From Ephemerocybe angulata (Eukaryota; Basidiomycota; Agaricomycetes; Agaricales; Psathyrellaceae): 64,000 bases of DNA. Positions 19,777 to 32,300 of this stretch are shown here, piece after piece. The stretch covers positions 62,001 to 126,000 of the forward strand of contig JAACJK010000234.1 in assembly GCA_013368325.1 (NCBI GenBank), given 5' to 3'. The first letter of the stretch is position 1. Every line of letters starts with the position of its first letter. A model generated the notes under the pieces. It made no database searches, was not told the DNA's origin, and saw only the letters and a program-made list of their open reading frames with translations. The position numbers and the translations under genes are program-made.

Positions 19777-22689
19777 ATGAGCGCTTCCTCATCTCTCCCT
19801 CATCCACGCCTTTCTCGACCGCGTCCCTTCTCGATTCCGCCCCGCTCCTCTCCGGCTTCAAGACCTCTCGATACCTTTTGACCCGCCGTCCACCTCCAAA
19901 ATCGCATTCTCCGTTACACTACTCTACGCGACACGAAGCGGCTAGCAACAGTGAGGAGGTGAGTCTAGCAGTACAAAAACCTCGTCTATGTTATTAACAA
20001 TGTTCCTGTAGGCATTCAGTGCTGAGAAACGCGCCCAAAGGTCCCAGAAAAGCGCGAACAAGCACGCCAAGTCGCGCGTCGCACTCGGTGGAGGGAGCAG
20101 GGCTTGAGACGGCGCTGGAAGGTGTCGGCTGGCGAATCAGGTTAGTCCAAGATTTTCTGGGGATTACGACGACGTGCTTACAATGGGTTAGACTCGAAAT
20201 CCCAACATGCTCTCGTCGGATTGCGAGCCAAGCTCGCAGACAAGCGGAATGGGGAGGCGCATCGCGCTCATTCGACGAAAAAAGGAGACTTTGAGAGCGA
20301 TATCGTGTGGGGCAAGAGTCAAGAGGTCAGTCTAGCTGCGCAAAAGGCATGTCTATCATACTCACAGTCTGTGCTTGAAGGGCCGAAAACTGCGAGGCGC
20401 AGAAAAACACGAGTCGACGGAGGGCGTGAAATGGGTGCCGACTGGGGTAGGAAAATCAGGTTAGGCCACGTCCTTCGAACGCTCACGACGACGTACTCAC
20501 ACCGAGGTAGACCGATCACCCAGCTGCTCGAATCTCGAGGCAAATCACACATCATCGCGCCCAGCTCGCCCAACCGCCGCACACATGCGAACAGCAAGTC
20601 CAATCTGCGACGGCCACCGAAAGTACTGTACATCGGACGCGAATGGAAGTCACGCCGCGAGCTGCACTCGGTCGAGATGAGGCTCGAGATGGCCTGAAAC
20701 GTTTCCTAGTCGTGATACACTCAGGTCAGTCCACATGCCTCGAAATATCACAACGAAGTACTCACAACAGCTTAGGTTTATGAAAAACCCGATCTTCAGG
20801 CATGCGGGTGCGCTGCAAGGAAAGGTAAGTAAGCCTCCTCTCCAACCACCCATGGCGACCGACGTACTCACAATATTGCAGCGGCAATCTCGAAACCCAT
20901 GGCTTGCCCACGGCGAATATGTAGCGTCGACGAGCACCCCAGCGTGGTCGTCGAAAACCACCTGCACCCAAATCCTCCGGCGACGTGCGACTTCCCTACG
21001 ACTTCCCAACCCTCCGTGCCCTCGTACAGCGACGACGCCAGCCCAGACCTCCACCAAGCTCCAACCTTCGCCCTCACCTCACCAGGCCTGCGCGCGCAGA
21101 ACCCGAAGGCGCCATCCTAGACCCGCACGACGTGTGCTCAGCCGTCGGGGCCCGACGGCACCGAACCACTAGTCAAATCGACGCGAGCGGTCTGTCACGA
21201 CAAACGTGAACATGAGGGGTCGAATGGCGATGCTGTGGAAGAACAAGGCGGCGTGGAAATGCGATTACTTACCTGGTGCGATCTTGAAGGCCCACTGGCG
21301 CTCTACAAACGAGATCCCGGTCAGTTTGTGCTGCATAGATTCAAGGGAGGATTAGGCTTACCTTTACACGACGCAGGCGAACCACGGATCGGACGAGGCT
21401 CATGGCGAGCGCGACAGCAACTACGTGTACAGTCGCGCTGGGATCGACGGGTGTGCTACAGTAAGTTGGTATCTATTCTCGTAGCCTGTGCGAGAGTGAT
21501 AGATAACCTTACCTTTAGACCCAGCGGTCCAGTGACGCACGCGTTTACAGGGGGGATGCGAGGCGGCTCGGGCAGGCAGGGTGCTACAGTCAGGTCAGTC
21601 GTTGTCGTTACCCTTTTAACTGAAGAAAGTGTAATAGGCTTACCTTCAGTCCTGACTGTGCAGATGCACGACTACGAGCGCACCGCGACGACACGGCCAA
21701 TCTCCAGTCTCCGATTCGCAAGCTCAACCGAAGCGGCGCCGAAATCCTATTCAGACGACCCCGAGGCGGCGGTCCGATAGGCCTGGGATTTGTGGGGGAT
21801 AATTGAGGTCAGTCGTGCATTCCGTAGTGCATGTGTGATTAGCTTACCGTCCTAGATGCGCGACTGGAAGGGGAGGCGACGAAACGGCGGCCAACCACCG
21901 GCCTGGATTCGCTTCAAAACGGGATGCGAGCCAGGACGACGGCGGAGGCGATCACAAGCCTGGATTCTGCGTAGTCGGAGTGCACGGAGCTGGGGCGACG
22001 GGTAAAGTAGGATTAACCTGGAATGATAGAAGAACCTTATGTCAGGTCAGTCGTGCATATCGTGCTCGTACAATGGAAGCTTGCTTACCTTAGATAGAAC
22101 ACCCATTTCCAACCAGCCGGTCATAAGTACTCGCTGCAAGCGCATCCACCGGTTAGCATGAAGCACGCAAGACTCAAGAGTCAAACCCCGGCGCAGCGTC
22201 AAAGGGCTCGCGTGCTGCCCGAAATTCGTGGAGGTTAGTGTCGAGTTTGTGTGAGATCGCAACGATTTACTCACAAGTTCATGTAGCCCCGGTTTCACTG
22301 CAACTTCGATTAGCGCGACAAGCACACCAGTATACTTACTGTACGAGGGCGTCGTTCAGAGTGAGAGGGCTTGGGATGAATATATGATGGTGCTGGGATC
22401 GAGGTCAGTGACATGCCTTATGTCCTATGTGCACGACGAGCTTACCTCACACCAAAGGTCGACTTCCTTATACACCGTGAACTGGCCTACAACATATGCC
22501 AGCCCTCCATTCAAGAAAGCGACACGTGGTATCTGGTCAAGAGAGGTGAGCGCGCCAAAACTTCGGGGCCAGTAACTAACCCAAATCGAAATAGGGGCAA
22601 CTCACGAGCGCGCCGATAACGACGACGACGACGAAGGGCCAGGCGACATCGTCGAGACCACCAAAAACAACGATGAGAGAGTCTGCTAG
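19777..22689 (+). CDS. Unidentified many-exon gene, unit 1 copy (model incomplete, likely damaged)
   Basis: At least ten intron-like segments (45-60 nt) with GTNAGT donors, CTNAC branch sites and YAG or RAG ends lie on the plus strand, for example 19959-20011, 20141-20191, 20326-20380, 20825-20881, 22404-22457 and 22546-22594. The exons are short. The best supported end is 22458-22545 joined to 22595-22689, in phase: VDFLIHRELAYNICQP, then an acidic tail with DNDDDDEGPGD and stop. Internal exons read ANHGSDEAHGERDSNYVYS and, further on, GVHGAGATGKVGLTWN. Indels against unit 4, such as one base near 20695, break the frame locally. No family is recognised. The first ATG is divergent from SKT5, 85 bp away. 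Confidence 0.45.
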
Positions 22690-23516
22690 ACGAGTGGTCT
22701 AGCGAAGACAAGAGGTATAGAGAGAGAGGAGGAGGAAGGGAAGGGAAGGGAAGGCAGTCTCGCTGTGGAGATGGGGAAACCAAGGTACGCACCCAGTCCT
22801 CTTATACATTTCCAGCTCACCCGGGCCAGATGTTCCGCACACCACCCCTCCCACCCAGACATACGTACACCACGCCGCCAAGTGCAACCGAAAACGTTAT
22901 CTCTCACTCGGAAGACCCGGAAACGCGCTCTGCGCGCATTCTCGATACGCCTGTATGGCAGCGGCCGACGCCAGAACCTGCGCAACGACAAAATATCTCG
23001 CGGGTTGACAGCGCGCGGCCATTCCGGGTGTCTGATGGGATAAGCGAGGCATGGGATCCGGGTGATACGCAGGGAAGCGAGTGTTTAATTGCGCATTTGT
23101 GCGCGAACGGGGATGAGGAGGAGAGGTTCGGAATCGAGATTCATGAGTGAGATCGAGGGCGAGTTGGCCTGGGGGGAGACTGTTCTAGGTACCAGAGGGG
23201 TATAAAGTAGTCAGTATGACCTCCTCAATGTAGACTAGTGCATGCGATCTAATTGTATTCTACTATGTATCGTGAGTGCGCGCCAAAGCGTACAACCTCC
23301 GAAGCCCAGCACCAGCGAGATTCCTGAACTCGTGCACACCCGCCATCCTATCCCAGGTACCCCTATCATATACACCAGTACGTACTACGACTACCTTACC
23401 AACGACTAAACTCCCAAAGGCCCGCAATCGCTTGGAAACCACGCAACGCGCTCCATCCGCCGCATCCATCCTCCCAACTCAACACCCGAGCCCGGGGGTA
23501 GTGGACGTCGTGACCG

Positions 23517-23538
23517 CATCAATACGTATGATGCATCA
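23517..23538. promoter_or_regulatory. Conserved double palindrome, unit 1 (also 33113-33134, 43142-43163, 53034-53055)
   Basis: All four units keep catc followed by aatacgtatgatgcatca, which contains the palindromes ATACGTAT and TGATGCATCA side by side, although the flanks differ between units. This is a candidate protein-binding site for a promoter that lies upstream of the conserved sequence tttaagcgcccgt. Confidence 0.5.
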
Positions 23539-25197
23539 GCGTAAGCACGCCAAGGCCCGTCTATTGGCAGGGAAACTGGTCTAAACGCGGGATTGCGTTG
23601 AAGGGTGTGAGCAGGAGCAGGTCCCGAGAACTCAGTTTCCCTCCGACTGTTTCGCCTCCCCACTGCGTGGGATAGACCCCTATGTCTACCCAGTATGTGT
23701 GAAGGTACAATGAGAGGTACATGCAACACACGGAGTGAGGCAGAAGAGTGCGAAACGCGTCGAACGGTCAGCGTCTATTTAAGCGCCCGTTTGCGCGCGT
23801 TCGAACTGGCTCCCTTTCCTTGCGCGGGAAAGTCCGCCCCGGGTTTCCGTTCTCACTGGGACGGCTCTCTGATATCTTACGTACCATATTGTGCTACATT
23901 GTGCCCTATCGGTGCAGATACGTTCCCAGAAATGCGTAAAGCGCATTCCCGGATTTCCCGATGTCAGACACATCCCCGACCGCACTTGGTGCGCCAAGAT
24001 CGTCTCCGCGTCTCACGCATGGTAAGGGATCTGTAGGTAACGTTATTTATGTGCTATTCTTGAAGTTTTGAATGGTAGATTCGCGAATTGAGGCTGGACG
24101 CGTACGGGCGTCGGGGAGTATCCTTCCGGCTAGCGCGTCCACGCACCCTCATTCAATTCACATCAAGATCTCGTTCTGTGGGTTGCTTAAACTCTCTGGG
24201 TAGTCGTGCTGACAGCATGTGCTCGTATATTCAAAAATGTAGACATACAGTACACTTGTGTACCTCAACGCATCCCAGTTAAATCAGCCTGCAAGGCTGC
24301 AAGTGCTCGGACGCGGCGCATCCGTGTCAGGGCCACGTCGGCGAGGCGGGACGCCTCGGCGGTGCCTCGACAGGCTACCCTTAGTAATGTACATAAATAT
24401 CGTAACTAATCTCCGTCCTTCCAGTCATCCTGTAGCTCGCATTTCTACACTAAACTCGCAGGTATCTATTCTCGTTGCCATCACAAGGACCCGGTCTGGG
24501 CTAATACGCCGCCTCACTGGTCTCATCAGGCCGCAAATTACCTTGTACAACTCGACTGATTGGATGCCCTGAGAGGGTATCAGGGTGACGACACGCCGGT
24601 TGAGAAAAGATCATTCACCAAGACACCGGGGCGTACCACGCATTCCTGCGCTGCGCCTGCTAAACGAGCCCTGCTGTGTCGAGGTAAAATTTCATCGAGT
24701 CTTCTCAAGAAGTGTCGAAGAAAATGGCACACCTTAGATTTTGAAAATGCGATATTTGGAGGTCCGAGAATGAGCGTTGTGGCGCGCAGGAGAGTTGTGG
24801 GCGCGCGCTAAGCGAGAGCTGTGGGAGGATCCTGTCAACGGTGGTCGGGACGTCCGAAATAGGCCATACGTACTCGGTTTGGCAAAGTATGCATGGATCG
24901 ACGTCCGGCGAGGGGAAGCGAACGATTAAAGCGCGTGCGGGGGCTGTGGATGATGCTGTCACCAAGCGACGTGGTCCGAGAGGGAGAATGCGTACCTGGA
25001 TGAGGAAATATGTATGGATCGCCTTCCCGCGAGCGGCGCTTTCGACGAGATGACGACGTAGGGTGCGGGTACGTGGCGGGACGTCGTATTGTTGTGGTGT
25101 CCTGAGAGTGGGCTCGGTTGGGTGTACGTTGCTTTTCCTAGAGGTTTGTTAGCACATCACGGCATACAAAGAGCACAGCATACGCACTAGAAACCTT

Positions 25198-25602
25198 GAA
25201 ATTGATATTTTTGGACGTCCGGAAAACGGGCCTAGCGAGAGAGGTCAATGAAGAAGCGACTGTGAGAATCTCCGTCGTACCTGAGGTCTACGTGAAATTA
25301 ATGACTGGGGCTATCGGGAGACGTTTGAGTCATGGTTGCGAATCGAGTGGAATGGAAACGCACCACAGAGACGAAATTTGGATTTTCGGAGGCCCGGGAA
25401 ACGGGTCTGACAGGAATGGTGAGCGCTGGAAGGAGTGGAGAAATTCTGGCGGCATGGCTTACTTTACAGGGACGAAGGTCGGGATGCGAGTGCGCCATCG
25501 CGATGAAATTGATATCTTCGGGGCTCCGGGAAATGGGTATAGCTTGACGTTGGAAGCGAAGCGGGCGACGACATTGGCATTTTCGGGGATCCGGAGAACG
25601 GG
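25198..25602 (+). repeat. Repeated IxIFGxPxNG coding motif, unit 1
   Basis: Four in-frame-like copies at 25198-25230 (EIDIFGRPENG), 25373-25405 (EIWIFGGPGNG), 25505-25537 (EIDIFGAPGNG) and 25570-25602 (DIGIFGDPENG), plus a frame-broken one at 25731. Nucleotide differences fall mainly at third codon positions of this plus-strand frame (TTT/TTC, GGA/GGG, CCG/CCC, AAC/AAT). The copies are separated by intron-like gaps such as the one ending gcttactttacag. Confidence 0.6.
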
Positions 25603-26518
25603 TGTAACAGGTGTGGTAAGCGCGAGGGTTTGAAGGCTGTTGGCGCTGGTCAGCACAATGATGGCAAAGTGAAGACATGCTCACCTAGTGGCGACCGAAA
25701 TCGTAGGGTGATAGCGTTGACTCGAAAAGTGAAATTGATATTTCAGAAGCCCGGAGAACGAGTGAAGTCAGCGAAGCTGGGCGCACAGAAGTATCGAAGA
25801 CTCACTAGACGATGCCACGATGGCTTGAGTGGAATAGTGATGCGCAGCGTTTAGATGGTCAGCGTCCATGTCCGTCGCGAGTGAGTGGCCGTGATGTACA
25901 GAGACGGTGTCGTGGCGAACGAAAGACCCGAGTCCTGACAAAACAAGTCAGTGACGAAGTCAGGTAAAGGGTGGGGGAGGGAAACTGGCCTAAAGTCCGG
26001 CAGCGTCAGTGACGAGGTCGGGTAGAGTGCAGGTGAGGAAGCTACCCAAAATCAGGTGAACGTCGGGGACAGGTAGCAGCGCCAGTGGTGGTCGACACGT
26101 AGAACGGTAATGGGGAATAATGGTCTGAGGAATTGCCACGACGCACCGTGACTGGTCGGAGAAAGAATTGTCGTTCGGCTCAGCATCGAGATCGGTGTGT
26201 CAATATGGGCGCGCCAAATAGACTCCGGGCTAGGGACTTGGCGCCTACTCTCCTCCAGGGAGAGACTCATTATTCCAAATTTCAGAAAGTATGGACAGTC
26301 TATGCAACACTTGTCTCGTGTGCAGGTAGATACAACCGTACCTTGAGGAGGGAAGGTATACTGAAGCTACACTCAGCCGAACACCCTCCCGAAGCGACTC
26401 CCGAGTGACACCCGGTAGTAGCGTAACGTTGCGCTGGTCCGTGCGCGCTGGCCGTGTATATAAACCCCCCAGCTCCCCTCGCGCTTCCCCCATGCCAAGG
26501 GTATGTCCCCCAGCGTTG

Positions 26519-26569
26519 CTACGACCGTGCCGTGCATGTTCTTCAACAGCCATGCAGTCACGGTCGTAG
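26519..26569. other. Conserved hairpin at unit boundary (unit 1)
   Basis: ctacgaccgtg and cacggtcgtag form a perfect 11-bp stem, with an inner gcatg/catgc stem, close to the 3' end of the next SKT5 copy. Identical hairpins occur at 36574-36624 and 46603-46653. It could act in RNA 3'-end structure or as a fragile recombination site. Confidence 0.6.
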
Positions 26570-26723
26570 TGTAGTCTACCCCGTTAGAAAAGCGAAAATG
26601 TATTAGATAGGGAAAATAAGTTAGCTCTTTTTTCGTCTTTTTAGCCCCAAAAGGCAATTTTCAACCCTTTTAAGGGAATTCCCGACTTCCCGACAAGGCG
26701 CGTCACAGCGAGCACTGGGAGCA

Positions 26724-28553
26724 TCACAGGGAGCAAGCAGCAGCGTGGGTCATCATTGATGAAACCGTAAATTGCACAAGTACGTACTGTATGTACACGA
26801 GAGATACATATGATCCATACCCAGGCTTCTCGCGCGGCTGCTCCTCCGTCCTCCTCTGCGCCATCGTCCTCGTCCGCTCCAACCTCTGCTCATGCGCCCC
26901 CTTATCCAACAACTTCGGCTGCACATTGCTGCTATTCAGCACCTCCAAGCGCTGGTTGGCGTCCGCGTTCCCGGCCTGCGCAGCGAGGGTGTAGTAGTGG
27001 ATCGCATCCGGGACGCTCGCAGGCCGCCCGACACCGACTTCCGCGTAGTACCCCATCGCGAAGTGCGCGGAGGCGAGGTTGCGCGCGGACGCCTTCTGCG
27101 CAAATGTCAGCGCGAGGCCCTCGTCCTTCTCGAATCCGCCGGTCGAAGGATCGGTCCTGGCGCCCGTCGAGCCGCACAAGAACCACTTGCTGAGCGCCAT
27201 GTCCGCCTCGACCTCGCCGTTCTGCGACGCCAGGCTGTAGTACTGCACGCTCAGCAGCGGGTCGAAGAAGAAGGGGGGGTCCGCGAACTCGTACGCGTGG
27301 CCGAGCTTGTACTGCGCGGGCCCGTAGTGGAGGTACGCTGCTCTTTCGAGGTGGTGGCGGCTCTCGAGGTGCGGGGAGGAGCCGAGGGGGATGAGGGGCG
27401 TGAGCGGCTGGGAGGGGTGCGTAGGGGGTGGGGGGTAGGCTGATATGGCGGAGAGCGAGGCGAAGGTCTGCGCCGGAATCGGGGGGATCGAGGCGAACTC
27501 GCTGAGGAGGAGGAGGCTGTACACGTACGCCGGCTGGGGACACTCCAGACTCGCGAGGATCGCGGCGCGCTGCAGGATCGGCAGCGCCAGACTCGTGTTG
27601 GCGGGAAGAGTGAGCTGGCCGAGGAGATGCGCCATGCCGAGCCGATACAAACAGCTCTCCACGCCCAACTTCGCGCCGCGCTCAAAACACTCCTTCGCAT
27701 GCTTGAAATCGCCAAACGTCTCGTAGTCGCGCCCGAGGCGGAACCACGCACCCGCGTACCCGCCCCGCGCGGCTGACTCGAAGTCGCGGAACGCGGCCTT
27801 GGGGTTGAACGCGACGTGCTGCGGGTGCGCCCCCGTCGACGCGAGGACGGCCCTCATATAGACGGCTTCCGCCTGGCACGCCTCCATGTGCTGCGTGTTC
27901 TGCTGGTACGGCTGCCCAGGCGGGAACGGGGCTGCGATCAAGAGCACGAGGGGCACCGCCGCGGTGATGAGCTGCACGATCTCGGGCTCCAGCGCGGAGA
28001 GCGGCATGGGCCCGACGATGGGGTCGCTGACGGAGGGCACGGCCTGGCCGACGGGCGTTGTGAGTGCGATGTGGAGGTGATGCGCGCGATCGGCGAGGAA
28101 GAAGACGTCTCGCGCCCAGGTGATCTTCAGCGCGGGGTCGAGCGTTGGAGCCGTGATCGATGGGAGGGCTTCCAGCAGCGTCGGGATGCTCGGGAGGGCT
28201 GCGGTGAGGCTGTTGCTCGCCGAGGGCGCGGGCGACGGGCGGCTCGCGGGCATCGCGGGGGTGGGGGGTGCTGGCGGCGGGTTGGGGAAGGGCGATCGGG
28301 GCGCGGCGCTGAAGTTCCAGGGCGACCAGTCCGTGCCTGGGCCGCCCGCGGGGGCTGACATCGGGACGTTGCCTCCTCCGCCTTGGAACGGCGCGGGGAA
28401 GGAGAAGGTGGGTGGGGCTAGGTCGTCCAGTTTGGCGGCGGGGTTGTCGGTGCGGTGGGGGCGTGGAGAGACTATGTTCGGGTCGTAGTGGGAGTCGCCC
28501 GAATCATGGCGCAGGTCAGCGGGTCGGGGAGGCACTGGTGGAGGCAGGGACAT
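26724..28553 (-). CDS. SKT5: SKT5-like copy 2, C-terminally truncated
   Basis: 609 residues. The N-terminus and all Sel1 repeats match copy 1 closely, including GYAGAWFRLGRDYETFGDFK and SARNLASAHFAMGYYAEVGV. After RTMAQRRTEEQP the frame runs into unrelated sequence (REKPGYGSYVSLVYIQYVLV) and stops. It therefore lacks about 250 residues: the Pro/Gln-rich tail and the CVVM prenylation box of copy 1. It also has a two-residue insertion (NV) near residue 61 and Asn for Thr at about residue 113. If expressed, the protein should keep partner-binding repeats but not the lipid anchor, so it could be inactive or dominant-negative. That is inference. Confidence 0.85.
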   Translation of the reverse strand: MSLPPPVPPRPADLRHDSGDSHYDPNIVSPRPHRTDNPAAKLDDLAPPTFSFPAPFQGGGGNVPMSAPAGGPGTDWSPWNFSAAPRSPFPNPPPAPPTPAMPASRPSPAPSASNSLTAALPSIPTLLEALPSITAPTLDPALKITWARDVFFLADRAHHLHIALTTPVGQAVPSVSDPIVGPMPLSALEPEIVQLITAAVPLVLLIAAPFPPGQPYQQNTQHMEACQAEAVYMRAVLASTGAHPQHVAFNPKAAFRDFESAARGGYAGAWFRLGRDYETFGDFKHAKECFERGAKLGVESCLYRLGMAHLLGQLTLPANTSLALPILQRAAILASLECPQPAYVYSLLLLSEFASIPPIPAQTFASLSAISAYPPPPTHPSQPLTPLIPLGSSPHLESRHHLERAAYLHYGPAQYKLGHAYEFADPPFFFDPLLSVQYYSLASQNGEVEADMALSKWFLCGSTGARTDPSTGGFEKDEGLALTFAQKASARNLASAHFAMGYYAEVGVGRPASVPDAIHYYTLAAQAGNADANQRLEVLNSSNVQPKLLDKGAHEQRLERTRTMAQRRTEEQPREKPGYGSYVSLVYIQYVLVQFTVSSMMTHAAACSL

Positions 28554-28638
28554 ATTGGGCCATCGTCATCAATCGCTGCCCATTCCTTATCTGCCTCCAA
28601 CCGCACTGCCACATCACCATCAATCACCGATGATCATC

Positions 28639-31600
28639 ATGAGCGCTTCTCTTCTCTCCCTCATCTCTCGACGCCCTCTCGACCGCCTCTCGACCGCGTT
28701 TTTCTCGATTACGCCCCGCTCCTGTCGCGCTTCAAGACCTCTCTCCGCACCTTTCGGCGCGTGTTTGGGACCGTCCGTCCCCACCAATCCACCTCCTTCG
28801 GTGCACTACTCTACGCGACATGAAGCGGCTAGCAACATTGAAGAGGTGAGTCTAGCAGTACAAAACCTCGTCTGTGTTATTAACAATGTTACAGTATGCA
28901 TGCATGGCTGAGAAACGCGCCCCAAGGTCCCAGAAAAGCGCGAACAAGCACGCCAAGTCGCGCGTCGCACTCGGTGGAGGGAGCAGGGCTTGAGACGGCG
29001 CTGGAAGGGGCCGGCTGGCGAATCAGGTTAGTCCAAGCGTTTCTGCGGATTACAACGGGGTGCTTACAATGGGCTAGACTCGAGGTGCATTGAGTCAAAG
29101 GGAGGCGCGTCGCGGAGACTTCGAAACAGCACCGAAACGCCTGGGATGGCCGTAGTATAAACAGGTCAGTCCACACCCTTCAAACGATCACAACGATGTC
29201 ACATTGTGTTAGGTTTGTCGAAGAGCCGAGCTCTGGCTACAAATGCGAGCTGGGTGCGCTGCAAGAAAAGGTAAGCCTCCGTCTTCAAGCATCTGTGGCG
29301 GCGTACTCACAGTAATTCAGCGAGAACCTCGAAAAACATGGCGAATAGCGTCAAGTTCCGCGCCGGTATGGTATGGACGAGCACCCCGGCGCGGTCGAAA
29401 ACCATCTCGAATCTCAAAACCTCCGGCAACATGCTCAACGCCCAACGACTCCCGACCCAGGCCTCCACTCCAAGGTCCACCCTTCGCCCTCACCTTTCCG
29501 GGCCTGTGGACGTCATCCATCTCCACCCGCCGACCTGCAACGCCCGTTCTCAGCTGTCGGGGCCTGCAGTACCCGACGAGGCCGAACCACGAGTCAAACC
29601 GACGCGAGCACTCTGTTGCAACGGCCCAACGCACCACGACCCACTCACACGCGTCGAAGCCGATCATCCAGTCGCAAGGACGACGCGGGTCTCGAAACCA
29701 CACGAAGATAACCGCGGCGGCGAAGCAGACGGACATCTTGATGACGGATTAGCGTGCGGCGCGATTTTCTAGTACAAGGTGCGTCAGTATTCGCCACTAT
29801 ACTCAAAATTTCGGCCAACATACCCTAGGAGTCGCATTCAAAGGTCAACGCGAGTCTGCCGCGCAAGAAGGGGCCGCCGCACTCACAAGCGAAATGCGCT
29901 CGCTCTCGACTGACCGAGACGTCCAAGGACGAGGTCCGTATCTCTATTTAAGTGATTCTATTATTTACTTACCTTCGGATAGGGTCTACAACGCCAAAGA
30001 CATCGACGACGATCCTGAACAGGCAGCCGAACACCCAGCGAGATCGCACGCACATGGATCGCTCCGACGCCGTCCGCGACACGCAGCACCCACAGAGCAA
30101 AACGACGACGACGTACCCAAAAGCTAGGAGCCGCGTCCACGTACAAGAGCTATCTATCACCTTCAAGACGTCGTCAGTATCTCGTTTAAAAGACTGTACC
30201 ATGCACTCACCTTGTGGGCAGGCCGAGCGACGCCGATTGAACACACCGACGACAGCCCTGAGCAGAAATCCGTGAGCGACGGCCGGGCCCTACACCAACC
30301 GCTATGACGATGTCAGCGACACCAGAAGCCATAGACGGCAACGACGTACCTGCCACCAATTCGTGGTCCTCTCCACCACCCGCGCAAGTCCCCGGCCACG
30401 ACATCTCACAGCACCCCAAATACAGTCCAGCGCAGCGATCCTGGACAGGGCACGCACAGCGAAAGTGATCTAACCAGTAGGTCAGTACTCGAGGCTATCG
30501 TTTCAAGCGTCCGACTCGCTAGCAGCGATTCAAAGGACCAGGCCCTCCTCGTCTATGATGCCCGAGTGGCCGCACTCACCGAGAACGGCGATATCTCCAC
30601 GACGACGGCAAAGCCAGCCTGCACGAAACCGTGAGCGCAGAACCACACCGACATACCTCGGCTCCCCACGATCGATTACTCTGCGAGAACAGCGTCGACG
30701 ACGCGCAGAACGCACGAGGACAACGACGACTTACCGCATGTCCGACCTCCTCCCCGATGAAAGAGGCGTGGCGTCACCACCACAGACGACGACGAGCACC
30801 GATCCGGCGACCGATCCTGTCGGAGGAGAGTCGTGAACACGCGGGCTCGAAGACATACGACTAGCTTACCTGGAGCACGACGACGACGATGACCGGCTTG
30901 GACGACACCTCGAAGCCCGAGCCAAAACACCGACGGCTGCCAGCATGAAGCATACTGTCAAGTCCCTGTCAACGACGCGCAGAGCACCAACACAACGACG
31001 TGGAAGACTTACCGTATGCCCGCCAGTCATCACGCCGTCTCTTCACCACTGCGATCGGCGACGAGGACTCTTCCTGCAAGCGACCCCGGGCTGGCACGAG
31101 AGCACCAGGTCCGCCCAGCGACGAATTGCGGCGAAGACGCCTCCGACCAGCGACGGCGCGGAAACTCGGGGTGCTGGCAAAACGAATGAAGGATAATCGA
31201 GGTCAGTCGTGTTTCCTGTACTATAGGATTGGAGTGTGCTTACCTTGGACCAATTTTACCCAGCGCGAAGCGTCAAACCTCGGCGCAGTGTCAAAGCTCG
31301 AAATTCGTGGAGGTTAGTATCAAGGTCGGGTGAGATCGCAACGATTTACTCACAAGTTCATGTAGCCCTAGTATCACTACAACTTCGATTAGCGCGACAC
31401 GCACAACAGGATACCGAAAGCATGGCTTACTTTACGAGGGCGTCGTTCAGAGGGCCTCCCTGTGATCACGGAGGTTGAAGAATTTAGACACTGTTGAAAT
31501 ACATTGAGGTCAGTGCGAGGCTGCCAGGCAGGGTTTCACGACAACGTACTCACATCTTCACGTAGTGCAGTTCAACTGTAACCACGATCAGCACGGCGAG

Positions 31601-32300
31601 CGCGACAGAATAGCACGACTTACCGAATGAGGGAGGACTGGGGATCGAATGTATGATGGTGCTGGGGATCGAGGTGAGTGAGGTCCGTTATGCTCTATGT
31701 GTACAACGAGCTCACCTTTTCATAGGCCGATTTCCTGGCTCTACGCGAACTCGACTACAATCTGCGTCAGCCCGCCGTCTAACAAAGCGACGCAATGCTT
31801 ACCTGCATTATGGTCGTGTCAGTGATTCGACTAGATTGGAGGGCGAGTTGGATACGCACCGGAGACTGGGATGGTGGGAGAGATTGTGTCTCTAGTCAGT
31901 AGAGTTGTTTAGAAAGCAATGAACCATGTACATACCTTGATGAATATATACTCTTTTTGTTTTCACCGGAGTCGCCGTCGCCATCGAACCGGTATTTCAC
32001 CATGCTTGGACATGGTAAAGGAAGGTTGGCTGCTCTAGTGAAGGTCAGTTTATATCTACGAATGAAGAGTATCCGAGACTTACATTCAAGCCAAATATTG
32101 CGGGCGTTATTGCAAGTGACCGGGAGCGATGCAAGTGGATGGCTTGGAACTGATGCAACGGTGAGCGCTTGAGCACTGGCATGGCATCGGCGATGAGCAA
32201 AGCACTCACGACGGCGACGACGATAACTGGGACTTGTGGAGATTGACGAGCATCGAATACAAAGCGAGATAGAGTCTCTCAGACGAGTGGTCATGAGAAG
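28639..32300 (+). CDS. Unidentified many-exon gene, unit 2 copy (model incomplete)
   Basis: Homologous start region divergent from SKT5 copy 2. Good plus-strand introns include one with gtaagcc donor and gtactcacagtaattcag end at about 29271-29320. The following exon starts at about 29321 and stays open for about 430 nt (to 29752). A downstream exon reads ADFLALRELDYNLRQP at about 31736, homologous to VDFLIHRELAYNICQP of unit 1 with many synonymous changes. Near 32001 a good start context (caccATG) opens a two-exon frame beginning LGHGKGRLAALVKPNIAG and ending at about 32158. A block of about 1.9 kb (29.3-31.2 kb), with gac/acg-rich exons, is shared only with unit 3. No family is recognised. 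Confidence 0.4.

Larger units (their letters stand above)
22690..26516 (+). other. Distal spacer of unit 1, with ORF at 22830-23150 and repeated-motif exons near 25.2-25.6 kb
   Basis: After the stop at 22689 an intron-like segment (gtacgc...gggccag) leads into a 106-residue open frame at 22830-23150 with protein-like composition (ISEAWDPGDTQGSE, ending RFGIEIHE). Between 23.2 and 25.1 kb I see no confident gene, only conserved palindromes. At 25.2-25.6 kb the repeated IxIFGxPxNG exons occur. From 26.0 to 26.5 kb the strands are equally uninformative. The stretch is homologous in order to the distal parts of the other units but much diverged. Confidence 0.4.

Noticed and set aside
29317..29736. 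139-residue minus-strand frame (and its twin at 39346-39765)
   Set aside because: It lies opposite a plus-strand open exon of the same length flanked by good plus-strand splice sites. GC-rich DNA keeps all frames open here, and no start context or homologue supports the minus frame.
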